Position numbers and translations under genes: made by a program
In this document: positions 21,766 to 41,472 of the stretch, piece after piece
How positions within the stretch are numbered: the first letter of the stretch is position 1
Layout of the letters: each line of letters starts with the position of its first letter
The notes under the pieces: generated by a model
Told to the model about the DNA's origin: nothing
Databases searched by the model: none
What the model saw: only the letters and a program-made list of their open reading frames with translations
Origin: Candidula unifasciata
Taxonomy: Eukaryota > Mollusca > Gastropoda > Stylommatophora > Geomitridae
Assembly (NCBI GenBank): GCA_905116865.2
Contig: CAJHNH020008455.1
Coordinates: 342,501-406,500 of the forward strand
Length of the DNA stretch: 64,000 bases
Direction: 5' to 3'

Positions 21766-22240
21766 CCTAATCTTGCCCTTTGGCCTTCAGTAACACCCAT
21801 CTCCTGCACTTCCACACTCTCAAAGTCCGTGAAAGCTCTTCCGTGTCTGTATTTCTAGTCCGCTTAATTCCACTTAAAAAAAAAAAAATCCGGGACAACA
21901 CCTGGAAAAACACATTTTAAGGAAAACCTATCAGTGCTCGCTGATGTTCAGTAGGAAACCAGACGTAAGCGGCGTCAAAAACAGATCAAAGATACGAAGA
22001 CAGCGAATTAGGTAAGCCCAGGGGCGCTGTAATAAAAAAAAAAAGATATTGTTGGTTTGGGTAGTGGGGGGGGAGTGGGGGGGGGGGGGGGTGTTGCCTC
22101 AGCCCATTACATACTAGGAGGGCGGGGCCTCAGATGCTTATAGCCTTATTAAACTGATTATTCATAAAAATGTGCCGAGTCGCAATCATATATTTAAAAT
22201 TACATATGCATAAACAAGAGCGGAAAGAGGCGACTTCTAT
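21766..22240. other. Non-coding stretch
   Basis: Contains A12 (21876), A11 (22031) and a G-rich run at 22057-22092. No gene was recognised. Confidence 0.5.
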
Positions 22241-22244
22241 GATT

Positions 22245-22620
22245 GGTCAGTTAGTTGCGTCTACTTTACAGCAGAGGTTCTCAACCTGCCGGTCGCGATC
22301 CTTTTTTTTTGGTCAACGACCCTTTCACAGGGGTCGCCTAAGACCATCGAAAAACACATATTCATTGAAGTTAAAAAGGAAAACAATTGTTTGGGGGTCG
22401 CCACGATATGGGGAAACTGTATAAAAGGGTCGCGGCATTAGGAAGGTTGAGAGTCACAGCTTTCCAGGATGTTGTAGTTTTTCTAAGCAAATAATACGTT
22501 CAGTTGTTTGCCACTGCACTGTGAGCGGTCAGCTCTCGGTACCACTGCCGAAACCAACGCAAGACGGTCTGCTGCAAAATTGCCTACAGCTAGAATAGAG
22601 CAATCACAAAGCCTAAGCCA
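22245..22620 (-). repeat. tRNA-derived SINE, family S4, interrupted by a hAT MITE
   Basis: GTTAGTTGCGTCTACTTTAC is the S4 tail. The element resumes after the MITE at GATGTTGTAGTTTTTCTAAG and continues to the CAACGCAAGACGG and CTACAGCTAGAAT head region. Confidence 0.75.
22272..22459. mobile_element. SPIN-like hAT MITE
   Basis: 188 bp. The 5' end CAGAGGTTCTCAACCT and 3' end AGGTTGAGAGTCACAG are imperfect inverted repeats. GACCCTTTCACAGGGGTCGC and CCTAAGACCATCGAAAAACA match the SPIN (Space Invaders) hAT consensus as I remember it. An 8-bp target duplication CTTTACAG / CTTTCCAG lies inside the S4 SINE tail, which shows what the uninterrupted site looked like. Confidence 0.85.
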
Positions 22621-22663
22621 CAGACACCGACCTATGCCTGGTAGTCTCTAACAAATACTAGGG

Positions 22664-22880
22664 CAGTGGTCGGCAAATCGCGGTTCGCGGGCCGCATGCG
22701 GCTCTTTAGGGACCTGAGTGCGGCTCGGCCAGTCGGCCACAAATCGGTTTTGACTCCGAAAAAAATGGTCCTTGACACACACAAAATTAACTCTCTCTCT
22801 CTCAAAAAAAAAAAAAAAAAACTGTTATCGTCCTGCGGCTGATTTTTTGGCTCTTTCGACTGTACTTAGAGAGCTCACAG
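22664..22880. mobile_element. hAT-like MITE fragment
   Basis: CAGTGGTCGGCAAATCGCGG followed by GCGGGCCGCATGCGGCTCTT is typical of a widespread hAT-type terminal region. The opposite end is not clear. A CT/A-run lies inside. Confidence 0.5.
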
Positions 22881-23650
22881 TACTTAAGCCCACCCATTCT
22901 GGCGCGCCTGGGTACACCTATAGATAGATGGGTGAGCGACATAACATAAGAGAGAAGTCAAAACGATAGACGTTTTTTTTTTCTTCAAACAGCTAATTCC
23001 CGTTGACTGTGGCTTTTCTCTGGTGTTTTCTCAAAGGTGCCTTGTGGAACACAGAAAGGTTACATTTCCTTCTCGGTTGGTCCTGCTGGCTGTGAAATCC
23101 CGATTCAAACCAGATTGAACAAACACGCTTACAGCTTCCCGCCTTCTCCTTCTTCACCACTGACGCAATTTGGGTGGCGTGAATCAGCCACAATGCTTCT
23201 CTGTCGGCGGTGGAACAGCACCAGTACAAACAGTGCAGTACTTGATTTCAAATGACTGTGGCATTTCGCCACGCAACGATAGCCGCTGGGTCCCCGAGTC
23301 TCAGAGATTCCCAAGTATATCGTTTTCACATGGGGTCTGTTTGTTTTGGTCTTCGTGCATCAGGAACATACGAATCCCTCATCTTATGTCTTAAAACTGT
23401 TACGCTGTGCCAGTTGATTATGCTGGAAGGCGAAACTTCTTGTTCTGCGTTTCTAAGAGTTCAGATCTGGGTTTAAGAACATACACTGAGTCATTATTGG
23501 TAGCACTGATTTCGAAACCATATGTTTCATATTGATGCTTTTCTTGCAGTCCTTAAATCAAGTGTGATGTGGTCGCTAAACAGAAAAGAACCCAATCATC
23601 GTTTGAGGGCTCTAGTGCTGACTTTAGTAGGCACGGCTTCTTCTCAACCC
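22881..23650. other. Non-coding stretch, unrecognised
   Basis: Several overlapping frames of 66-80 codons on both strands, none with a recognisable domain. Confidence 0.4.
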
Positions 23651-23689
23651 TCCCTGACCCTACCAGTCAGTCAGCCAAACTGTCAACAA

Positions 23690-25457
23690 GCCAACCAATC
23701 TACCGGCCAGTCAACCACGAGACTAACCAGTCAAGAGAACAAACAGCTAACCAACCAGTCAACCAACTAACCAATTACCCTGCCATCCAAACAGCCAACC
23801 AACAGACTAAGTAGTACACACGCCAACCAGACAGACTACTCCAACAGCCAACCAACAGACTAATCCAAAAGCCCAACAACAGACTAATCCAAAACAGCCA
23901 ACCAACAGACTAATCCAAACAGCCAACCACAGACTAATCCAAACAGCCCAACCAACAGACTAATCCCAACAGCCAAACCACAGACTAATTCCAAACAGCC
24001 AAACAACATACTAATCCAAACAGCCAAACAACGACCGCTAATCCCAAACAGCCAACCAACAACTAATCCACGGAGGGCCAACAATCCAACGCCAACCAAC
24101 AGACTAATCCAAAACCAAACCAGACTAATCCAACATAGAGCCACCAACAGACTATCCAAACAGACAACGACAGACTAATCCAAACAGCCAACCCAACAGA
24201 CTAATCCCAAACAGTCCAACCAACAGACTAATCCAAACAGCCAACAACAGACTAATTAATCACAAACAGCCAACCAACAGACTAATCCTAGAACAGCCAA
24301 CCACAGACTATCTCCAAACAGCCCACCAAACAGACTTATCCAAACACCACCAACAGACTGAATCCAAACCGCCAACCAACAGACACTAATCAAACAGCCA
24401 ACCAACAGACTAATCCAAACAGCCAACCAACAGACTAATCCCAACCAACAGCTGACCATACATCTAAACAGCCAACCAACAGACTTACAATCCAAACAGC
24501 CAACCGGACTAATCCTAACAGCCAACCACAGACTAATCCAAACAGCCAACCAACAGACTAATCCAAACAGCCAACCAACAGACTAATCCAAACAGCCAAC
24601 CAACAGACTAATCCAAACAGCCAACCAACAGACTAATCCAAACAGCCAACCAACAGACTAATCCAAACAGCCAACCAACAGACTAATCCAAACAGCCAAC
24701 CAACAAGACTAATCCAAACAGCCAACCAAACAGAACTAATCCAAACAGCCAACCAACAGACTGAATCCAAAACAGCCAACCAACAGACTAATCCGAACAG
24801 CCAACCCACAGACTTCCAAACAGCCCAACCAACAGACTAATCAAACAGCCAACCAACAGACTAATCCAAAACCGACAGACTAATCCAAACAGCCAACCAA
24901 CAGACTAATCCAAACAGCCAACCAACAGACTAATCCAAACAGCCAACCAACAGACTAATCCAAACAGCCAACCAACAGACTAATCCAAACAGCCAACCAA
25001 CAGACTAATCCAAACAGCCAACCAACAGACTAATCCAAACAGCCAACCAACAGACTAATCCAAACAGCCAACCAACAGACTAATCCAAACATCCACGCAA
25101 CAGACTCAATCCTAAACAGCCAACCAGACTAATCCAAACAGAACAGACTCCAAATCAACAAAAGACCAACAGACTAATCCAAACAGCCCAACCACAGTCC
25201 AATCAACAGACTAGCCCAAAACAGCAAAACTAACAGACTAATCCAAACAGCCAACCAACAGAGACTAATCCCGAACAGCCAACCAACAGACTAATCCAAA
25301 CAGCCAGCCAACAGACTAAATCCAAACAACAGCCAACAGCAGACTAATCAACAGATAATCCAACGCCAACCAACAGACTAATCCAAACAGCCAACCAACA
25401 GACTAATCCAAACAGCCAACCAACAGACTAATCCAAACAGCCAACCAACAGACTAAT
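23690..25457. repeat. 25-bp minisatellite, ~70 copies
   Basis: Tandem units with the core AGCCAACCAACAGACTAATC. Blocks of perfect units (24537-24700, 24890-25090, 25365-25457) alternate with blocks in which most units carry 1-bp indels (23820-24530, 25090-25365). Trp/Leu/Val-rich minus-strand frames are repeat artefacts. Confidence 0.97.
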
Positions 25458-25652
25458 GTGTTATTATTAATTATTTAAATGACCGGATAATTTCCCTGCC
25501 TTGTTAATCACACACGTTTTTTTTTTTTTTTTTGGCGACCTGATCTATTTCCTGTTTAACGACCTCTTGTCTACTTTCATGACCTCGGGTCTTTTCCTAA
25601 GTTTAATTACATTTTGTATTTCCTATTACCGACCTCAGCGGTTCTATAATTT
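25458..25652. other. Short spacer
   Basis: AT-rich with T16 at 25518. Nothing recognised. Confidence 0.5.
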
Positions 25653-25855
25653 CCATGTGTGGGTTTCAGAGCCCCGTTCGGAGGGAAGAGGAGGGAACAG
25701 AATATCTTGTAGAAGACAGCTAATTAGTTAAGAGTTTGCTGAAATAAGGGATGTGTTGGGCAAACAAGGCGCAGATATCACAGTGACGCAGCAGAAGAGA
25801 GGGAAGGAAGAGGAGGAAGAAGACTATGACGACGGAGAAGGATAAGAAGAAGATG
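25653..25855 (+). mobile_element. GAA-SINE-related element, variant subfamily
   Basis: Starts CATGTGTGGGTTTCAGAGCC like the GAA-SINE 5' end, but its centre (GTGTTGGGCAAACAAGGCGC, AGATATCACAG) matches the 16325 fragment. It runs into a GAA tract. Confidence 0.6.
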
Positions 25856-26072
25856 AAGATGATGAAGAAGAAGAAGAAGAAGAAGAAGAAGAAGAAGAAG
25901 AAGAAGAAGAAGAAGAAGAAGAAGAAGAAGAAGAAGAAGAAGAAGAAGAAGAAGAAGAAGAAGAAGAAGAAGAAGAAGACGAAGAAGAAGAAGAAGAAGA
26001 GGAGGAAGAAGAAGAGGAAGAAGAAGTAGAAGAACAAGAAGAAGAACAAGAAGAACAAGAAGAAAAAGAAGA
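25856..26072. repeat. (GAA)n tract
   Basis: Pure GAA to about 25978, then GAC, GAG and CAA variants. It is the tail of the preceding SINE variant. From 26073 to 26640 nothing else is recognised. Confidence 0.95.
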
Positions 26073-26649
26073 ATGCCTTATTCAAAGACTGAACATATAT
26101 TTTCCTGTTTGAATGGCCTCGAGTGTTAACTGACTTCAATCATGCGTCCCTCAAAGTTAATATCCCTCCATATTTCCAGACATCCGTCTGTCCCATACTG
26201 CAGAGGAGATCAATATTTTCCCTGGCAAGAGCACCAGAAGATTTCTACCTGTTGAACAAACACCTAAGACCATCTCATCCCTCTAGCGATTTATGCACAC
26301 CTTGATAAAGCAACACCTGGTCGTATTCTGAAATTCTTCTCATTTTACACGAGGGCGTTTTTCAATTTGTTTCTTCTCTACTTGAGATGTAAGAATAAAA
26401 GACACGTCTCTTCAATGACGAATTATATTTGAATAAAGCAAATGTGTTTCCGGGCAGACAGTGCGTGTGTAGGTTTGTGGGTATGTTCATTCATGGGTAT
26501 TTATTTTTGAAATGAAATGTGATCAGACATCTCGGTTCTACTGTCGGACTTTGGTTTTTCTTTCTTTTTGATGATGTCTATAATTTCCTTTTTTCTTACA
26601 ATTGAATTCCAAATCCAGTTTCTCACTGTGAACTATCACTGCATCTACT

Positions 26650-27021
26650 CTTCTTCTTCTTCTTCTTCTTCTTCTTCTTCTTCTTCTTCTTCTTCTTCTT
26701 CTTCTTCTTCTTCTTCTCTTCTTCTTCTTCTTCTTCTTCTTCTTCTTCGCGTTCACCAGCTCTGAACTCTGGCGGAAAGTTCTGGTTGTTCATCCACTTC
26801 TGGACTGCAGTCCTGTTGCAGAACCTGAGTGTTGCGTATGCATCCGTTTTACTGATCTGACCCATTTGTATGCAGACTGCTGGTTCCTTGCCTCTCAGGC
26901 AGACGCACTCCGAGTTTGAAAAAAGCTCTCAATCAGTCGACTCTTACGACATGCCTTTGGGTATGCAGTGAATCTATTCCCCCTCCTCTCCCCATAATAG
27001 GGCCCCGGAACCCACACGGGG
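26650..27021 (-). mobile_element. GAA-SINE with expanded (TTC)n tail
   Basis: About 100 bp of TTC (26650-26748), then a near-consensus reverse body. 9-bp target duplication GCATCTACT at 26641-26649 and 27026-27034. Confidence 0.88.
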
Positions 27022-27157
27022 AACCGCATCTACTAAACACTGTATCATCTTCTTCGATATCTGTCGTTAACACTGTATCATCGACGTATCATATACTGTT
27101 GATGTTACATCCTTCCACGTGAATTCCCTTAATATGTTTCAGATGTCGGCCATACTA

Positions 27158-27174
27158 NNNNNNNNNNNNNNNNN
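27158..27174. other. Assembly gap (17 N)
   Basis: Run of 17 undetermined bases, of the same length as the second gap at 60563-60579. Confidence 1.
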
Positions 27175-27177
27175 ACA

Positions 27178-27665
27178 GTTTAAAGGAATGATTCTTGAGA
27201 AACCGCTGAATTGGGGCAAACATATTGATACAAAGGTGTAAAAAAAAAATTCTCAACTTTTTAAAACTAATTAAAGGCAATGGACGGAGAGCTCGTCAAG
27301 CCACTCTCTTACAGTTTTATAAAGCTTTCCTGAGGGAAAAACTAGAATATGGAAGTATTGTCTATCTTCTTCTTCTTCTTTGTTCACCGGCTGTGAATTC
27401 CGGCAAAAGGTCCCGGTTAATCGTTCGTTTTAACTTTTGGCTTTTACCTGGACCTGAGTTTTGCGTGTACAACCGTTTTACTGGCTTTTGCCATTCCCTA
27501 CTCACGGGCAGATGTACTCCGACTTCGAGGGAAAGTATTATCTTTGACTCAGAAACAGATTGCACGAAAAGTAAACTAGATAATATATGGTGCCTAGTAC
27601 TCGCCACAATTCTGGGTGCAGGTAACGGCACATCAAGAGAAGCAATGGAAGTAGCTCTAGGTTAG
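27178..27665 (+). pseudogene. Jockey-like LINE reverse transcriptase fragment split by a SINE
   Basis: Left part reads GMILEKPLNWGKHID, then KLEYGSIVY. After the SINE insertion it resumes as YGSIIF-like, then KLDNIWCLVLATILGAG and AMEVALG, the order expected in jockey/I-type reverse transcriptase C-termini. A frameshift lies in the A-run at about 27240. Confidence 0.75.
27363..27535 (-). mobile_element. 5'-truncated GAA-SINE inserted in a LINE
   Basis: Only the 3' 170 bp is present (TTC tail, GTTCACCGGCTGTGAATTCC ... CCGACTTCGAGGGA). Imperfect duplication AAGTATTGTCTAT / AAGTATTATCTTT flanks it. Removing the insert restores the reverse transcriptase reading. Confidence 0.75.
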
Positions 27666-27689
27666 AAGTAGTTCCTATGTGGGATGCAA

Positions 27690-27882
27690 TTGTGTGTTAT
27701 TTGAAGCCCCACACTGGCTTCTGCTGGGGGCTCTGAATGTAACCGGGACATATATATGGTCTAACGGCTGAACGGGGTTTCTGGGACCTCTCCACGGGTG
27801 ATCCTCATCCACATGGTGGCACTTTGTGTCACCGTGTGATTATCGCTTGTGTGATGTCCTGGTGGGGTACAACTATCCACCT
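27690..27882 (+). repeat. Dispersed repeat R4, isolated copy
   Basis: Contains GGGTTTCTGGGACCTCTCCA, CATCCACATGGTGGCACTTT and TATCGCTTGTGTGATGTCCT. The same sequences recur in the cluster at 61320-62645. Confidence 0.75.
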
Positions 27883-28559
27883 AGCGCTAGGTACAGCACC
27901 GCTAACTCTGAGAAGAAAGCAATTAATGTACAATTACTGGCTTCAGACCGCACAAAATCATGATCATCCAGCATGTGACGCTTTTAACACCAATACAAAA
28001 AAAGTTCACGGGGATGCCAATAAAAAACGTTCTTAGTAGAAATTAAAACTAATAAGGAACTAGTAAGGACCATGAATTGGGTAAGTTATACAAATCTTAG
28101 ATACCACCATGTATAGATATGAGCATGGCACAACATATTTCACAAAAGTAACTAAAAGTAAGAACCATAGCAAAGCAGCACATTAGAAACATTGAGACAG
28201 AAAAAATGGTTAAACACGGATGGATAAAAAAAATAAAAATGATATGTAGGAACAGGTGTTATATATTCCTTCCTTGAAAATACAAAAATCTTATAAAATC
28301 ACAGATCATACATTAGTTTTCACAGCCGAACTAGTTGATATAATGAAAGCCTTATAGCTGCTGAACATCTCTCCTTGAAATTGACAATAATGATAGATTC
28401 TCTTTCATCAGTACAATCGCTAGGAAACTACGAAGGGAAGTAGATCTGACATTAAAGAGGAGGAGATATTAACACTAACCACACAACTTAGGAACAGCGG
28501 ATGCCAGATAACCATAGCATGAGTTCCAGCGCATAAAGATATAGTCAGCCCAATAACAC

Positions 28560-29289
28560 ATTGAATGGCCACAGATTAAACGTTGTCAGGAAATTTACTC
28601 ATCTAGGCAGCACCCTTTCACAGAGTGCCACAATTGACGACAAAGCAAGTGCAAGGATCTCTACGGCTAGCGTTGTCTTTGGCAGATTGTACAAAAATGT
28701 TTGGAAGTGGCATAACCCTGCAGACAAAGTTTAAAGTATACAGAGCAGTTGTATTAACTACACTGCTAAACGCATGCGAAAAACGGACTGTATACCAGCG
28801 CCAGGCTAGAAAGCTAAACGACTTTCACACAGTCTGCTTTAGGAAACTAAAGATCAGATGGTAAGAGAATGTACCTGATACAGTAGTCCTTGAGAAAGCA
28901 GCCATGCCCAGCATCCACACTCCACTGATGCAGTATCAAATTCGTTGGGCCGGTCATGTGGCACGCATGCCAGATCACTGGCTCCAAAAAAAAAAAATCT
29001 TCTATGGTGAGCTGCAAAATGGGAAACGTTCCCAAGGCGGGAAAAAGAAACGCTTTAAGGACACCTTGAAGTCTTGACTCAAAGCATTTGGGACGAATGA
29101 CACCAATTGGGAGGCTGCCTCTCACGGCCGAAATGCATGGCGTGCAACTCTACACAAGGGTGCAGCTACAGAAAGGCGACTGCAGGAGATTCCCTTCCTG
29201 GCACAACACTCATTCTCTGTCCTCACTGTCCAAGAACTTTTCGGGCTAGCATCGACCTCATCAGTCATCTTCGTACTCATACTCGATGA
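28560..29289 (+). pseudogene. LINE C-terminal region with zinc finger
   Basis: Plus-strand frames with shifts read FTHLGSTLSQSATIDDKASA, KVYRAVVLTTLLNACE, MQYQIRWAGHVARMPDH and GKRSQGGKKKRFKDTLKS. At 29215-29285 a C2H2 finger, CPHCPRTFRASIDLISHLRT, follows. This order is the reverse-transcriptase thumb plus C-terminal finger of a widespread metazoan non-LTR family. Stops and frameshifts make it dead. Confidence 0.8.
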
Positions 29290-29324
29290 AAAATAGTGGT
29301 AGTCATCATATTGATGGACAACAC

Positions 29325-29665
29325 ACACAGTGATGAAAAGGCGGACAGTTTTGAAAAAAAAAGAGGTACTAGCAACCATAACATAATAGAAAAGGGCCTA
29401 GGAAAAACTGAGGGGAAGAGTGAGATAAAACGGTATAGACAGAGGGAAATGAGTGATACGGGTAGAAGGGTGTGCACATATTTAAGAGAACCCGACCTGA
29501 CAACCTAAAAATTCCAGCAAATAACAACATTATTGAGATTAAGACTTGGATACTGGAAAGCCACATTTACAGCACCGTTATGCCTAGATTTATTTCATGA
29601 AAACACACTAGACCACTTCCTGCTAACATGCATCATATATAAACAGGAAAGAAAACCCCAGGAAG
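29325..29665 (+). pseudogene. LINE (jockey/I-like) RNase H tail and C-terminus
   Basis: DEKADSFEKKRGTSN resembles the end of an RNase H domain (N-E-K-A-D-x-L-A-K-K). After one stop, LLRLRLGYWKA and ENTLDHFLLTC match the C-terminal zinc-binding region of jockey-type LINEs. Confidence 0.6.
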
Positions 29666-29859
29666 ACTATTTTCAAAAACTAAATAAGTCATTGACATCC
29701 AAGGAATGCTTACATGTTGATAATAATGAGAACATACAGAAACAAATACGTTTATTAGGAAAGAGTAGGCATTACAAAAGTCTTCTCAATGCTCAGTCTA
29801 TGAAGGCTCAGGTGGCTGGGTCACACCTCAAGAATGGAGGATGGCAGAGTCCGTAAGAA

Positions 29860-30115
29860 ATATCCTTAATGTGAATTGAAGACGGGCAAAAGATGTCGAG
29901 GCCGACCTATACTACGTTATAAAAATGTGTTCTAGCAGGACATGAAGGATACAGGTAATGAGATGGACTCGATGGAACAAAATGCCAAGGACCGTCTTGT
30001 GTAGAGGGGGCACATTAGGCAGGGAGTGAGAACGAAGGAGGAAATGATCGCAGAAAGGGCGAGAGCTGAGCATTTGAGAAGAAACAGACTAAACACAAGC
30101 ATTGACAACAATGGT
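29860..30115 (+). pseudogene. LINE C-terminal fragment
   Basis: TGKRCRGRPILRYKNVF followed by a tail with RAEHLRRNR resembles the G-K-R-x-x-G-x-P-x-x-R-Y-K-D end of a LINE polyprotein. Two stops interrupt it. Confidence 0.55.
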
Positions 30116-30984
30116 CTTGAAATCCCATGCTGTAACGATGGAAGACTTTTTTTTAATGCGGGCGGTTCTTAATAGTCATACTCGCTATCACCATGGGCTG
30201 TGAGTCCTATGTCTCCTCATTGCGCAATATAACACTATCGTCTGAAAAGATGGAAAGGTGGCAGTCATCAGTCATCTTGTTTACATTCAGTAGTTTCCAT
30301 GGTCGCATTTAGACTTTTGATGAGGCCCTAAGACATATAAAGCACTGAGGCCTTTACTGTTGAAAATTGCACCAGCTGCTCTCAGAACACTTGGAGAAAA
30401 TCAGTTTTTGTTTTTAACCCCATGAGTTAATTTCTTTTTAAGACTTCTTTAGCAGAACCGTCTTAATGCATGCGTCTAGGGGACCCAAGCTGATCTGTGA
30501 ATGTCAAGTGATTTGCTATATAAGAAGTTTAAAGTAATTTCCTACTATGACATCTAGTCTGTGTTTACGCTTTAACACCAGTTTTGTTAACGTGCCAATA
30601 CAATTATTACATGTTTAATATTATCGACCATAAACATGCGATAAGGTGAGTGATAGGGGCCCCAGCATATGGTTTTGCCGGGGGCCCTCATTGTCGTTAG
30701 GACGGCCCTGATCTTTAGTACTGTGTTAATTTCCACATGGCATTCTTATCATTCGTCTCAGAGCAGTTCCGGACAAAGTTTCACTGGCTCAGCTGACGTC
30801 ACAAATCTGTGGGGCAAGTTGTGGCACTAAAGGAAAGACATGACTAACCAATGTCACACCGCGTGAGCTATGAACTAAAGGGCAAGCCAGGACTGCCATT
30901 GGGATTTTTATCAAAACCCAAGATGAGGCTTATAAGAACCCAAGATTTGAATAAAAACTTAAAACCCAGTATTGTCAGATATTT
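30116..30984. other. Non-coding stretch
   Basis: Unrecognised. CAGGACTGCCATTGG at about 30891 resembles a hAT terminus, but no partner or target duplication was found. Confidence 0.35.
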
Positions 30985-30987
30985 ACT

Positions 30988-31080
30988 GTCGGCTCTGTGG
31001 CTAAGTCGATGCCACGGCCAGCTCTAGATTTATAAGCCCGTACAGCTCGAACGGGAATTCCCGTTCTCGTGCAAGAATTG
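30988..31080 (+). repeat. S4 SINE head fragment
   Basis: GTCGGCTCTGTGGCTAAGTC matches the tRNA-like head of the S4 copy at 50142-50385 (read in reverse). Confidence 0.55.
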
Positions 31081-31825
31081 AGTCCTTCTGAGACCACAGT
31101 TTTTATCGAGGAGATGTATACGCAAATTAAACTACAGTTTCATTAATTTTCGACATATTTTTTTTTAGCACTATACGTCATTTTTAAGGTAAATAAGTGT
31201 GCCGAATATAACAATAAAGGCTCTTACAAACAAAAATGCTTTTGCTACAGTCAACATGAACATAAACATCAATAACGTTTAGATGTAAACTAAAAGTTGT
31301 TCCAGCAAAAGTAAAGAAATATCAGTGCTAACTCTTTGATTCTGAGAGGGTATTGTTGCATCAGAGGAGCGGGGTGGGGGGGGAGGGGGAAGGGGTGACA
31401 TTTGTACTTTATCAAATTTAGCGCATAAAAATACTGCTATGAAACATACACATATAATACATAACATAAATATAAACTATAATTGATGGTTTTTTTTAAT
31501 TATTATTATTAAATTAGTAGACTACTACAACATATAATTACAATGTTATTTAAAACCTAATTAGTAAACAAGCACAATCAGCATGAATCTTCTCCTTGAT
31601 ATGTGCAATACTTTTTGTTCTCTCCACCCAGAGTAGTTTTTCAATTTTCTTTGTTTTAACGTATATATAACATTTGTTCTTTTCTTTTCTTACTATAGCA
31701 TTATTAAATATGTATCCTTAAGGTACAAACAGCACAAACAAATTTGTCCAATTCTATCTTGTTGGATGAAATCAATTCCTTACCATTCCGAATTTTTTTG
31801 GTAACAAAAAAAAGGAAGTGGATGA
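31081..31825. other. AT-rich non-coding stretch
   Basis: Nothing recognised. G-rich run at 31371-31395. Confidence 0.45.
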
Positions 31826-31828
31826 CAT

Positions 31829-32030
31829 ATGCAGCCGGACGTGGTCGATGCAAACGCTTCGTAATGCCGGGATGCCGGGTTCGATTCCAGCTGCAGGCCA
31901 TGCGCCTTGCGTTGGTTTCGACAGTGGTATCAAGAAATCCGACCGTCCAGGGAGCAATGGCAAACTACTGGACGTAAATTTGCCTAGAAAAACGTCTGCA
32001 ACGTCCTGTAAAGGATACGCAACTAACCTA
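31829..32030 (+). repeat. tRNA-derived SINE, family S4
   Basis: CCGGGTTCGATTCCAGCTGC contains a perfect pol III B box (GGTTCGATTCC). The tail CCTGTAAAGGATACGCAACT matches the other S4 copies. Confidence 0.85.
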
Positions 32031-32166
32031 TTGTCGGATAGTATTTTTATACTTATGAAACTGAACATTTTCTAACTTTTTTGAAAAAATGTTATGCCAA
32101 CAGCTCTTCTTCCTAAGCGATTTAATTCGTCGTCTCTTTCTGATTTTCCAATCTCTTTACATATCT

Positions 32167-32388
32167 TCAACATAACAGCACTACTTTGCAATCTTTCAAC
32201 AACTCTTTATTTGATGTCCGTGTTGTACGGTCGTTACTGTCTCTAATGTTTGCTTCTCTTGCAAGAATTCCATCCTTCTTTGTGGCTGCTTTCAAAGAAT
32301 TGGTTTCCTTAATTTTCACACAGTTCATTCGGGAAAATGTGCGCTTAACTTCTGTTGAAGAATGAGGCAAACAAGTGAGGTTAGTCAT
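32167..32388 (-). pseudogene. hAT transposase C-terminal (hATC) fragment
   Basis: The minus strand reads LTCLPHSSTEVKRTFSRMN then KIKETNSLKAATKK, the L-P-x-S-x-x-x-V-E-R-x-F-S-x-x-N-x-x-K-T-K-x-R-N-S-L signature of the hAT dimerisation domain. Only the last about 70 residues survive, about 500 bp upstream of the hnRNP start. A related hAT-like terminal sequence (TTGGCAGCCC) is at about 32540. Confidence 0.7.
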
Positions 32389-32739
32389 TAATCTAATAAA
32401 ATATCACATTTTGAAAGCTGCAAGCCATCCTCAATGCCTTTCAATATAAAAACAAAGAACTCCAGACGGCAACCCTCCCCGCACCCCCCTCCCCCCCCCC
32501 CCCCAAAAAAAAACTCAGATCTTGGGGGGAAAACCCAGCATTGGCAGCCCTTCTAAAAGTGAACAAAAAGAGGGAAAGGCGACAAACGTCATTTTCTAAA
32601 TTTAGACTAAACAATTTATGTTTAAATTAATATATTTTTATGCAATATCAATTCAGTGTCTTATACAATGTATAAAGAAATACAAATTTATAATATAGCT
32701 ATTAAAATTAAACAATAAAATTAAAACCTTGCAGTAAGC

Positions 32740-32879
32740 ATTATGTGATCATGTGACCTGCATGTTAATGAGTAGCCTCAGTTTTTTGGAGTTTGGGTGA
32801 TTCTTTATTCGCCCGCGTCCCCCTCGCCGACAAGTCGTTTCTTTGAGAGCTTGTGTCAGTTTTTCACCTACAGTTTATA
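32740..32879 (+). promoter_or_regulatory. Putative promoter/5' UTR of the hnRNP gene
   Basis: The stretch before the first coding exon contains ATCATGTGACC (E-box/USF-like) and a GC-rich CGCCCGCG block with pyrimidine-rich sequence after it. The transcription start cannot be placed from sequence alone. Confidence 0.4.
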
Positions 32880-41437
<8,558 letters not shown>

Positions 41438-41472
41438 CTTGTTCCCTCACATCTAAGACCAAACGGCAGCAG

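Noticed and set aside
23884..24549. Trp/Leu/Val-rich 'membrane protein' frames
   Set aside because: Translation of the 25-bp minisatellite on the minus strand, broken by indels.
30891..32554. Complete hAT transposon bounded by CAGGACTGCC and GGCAGCCC
   Set aside because: The putative ends match poorly and the 8-bp flanks (GGGCAAGC and TCTAAAAG) do not agree.
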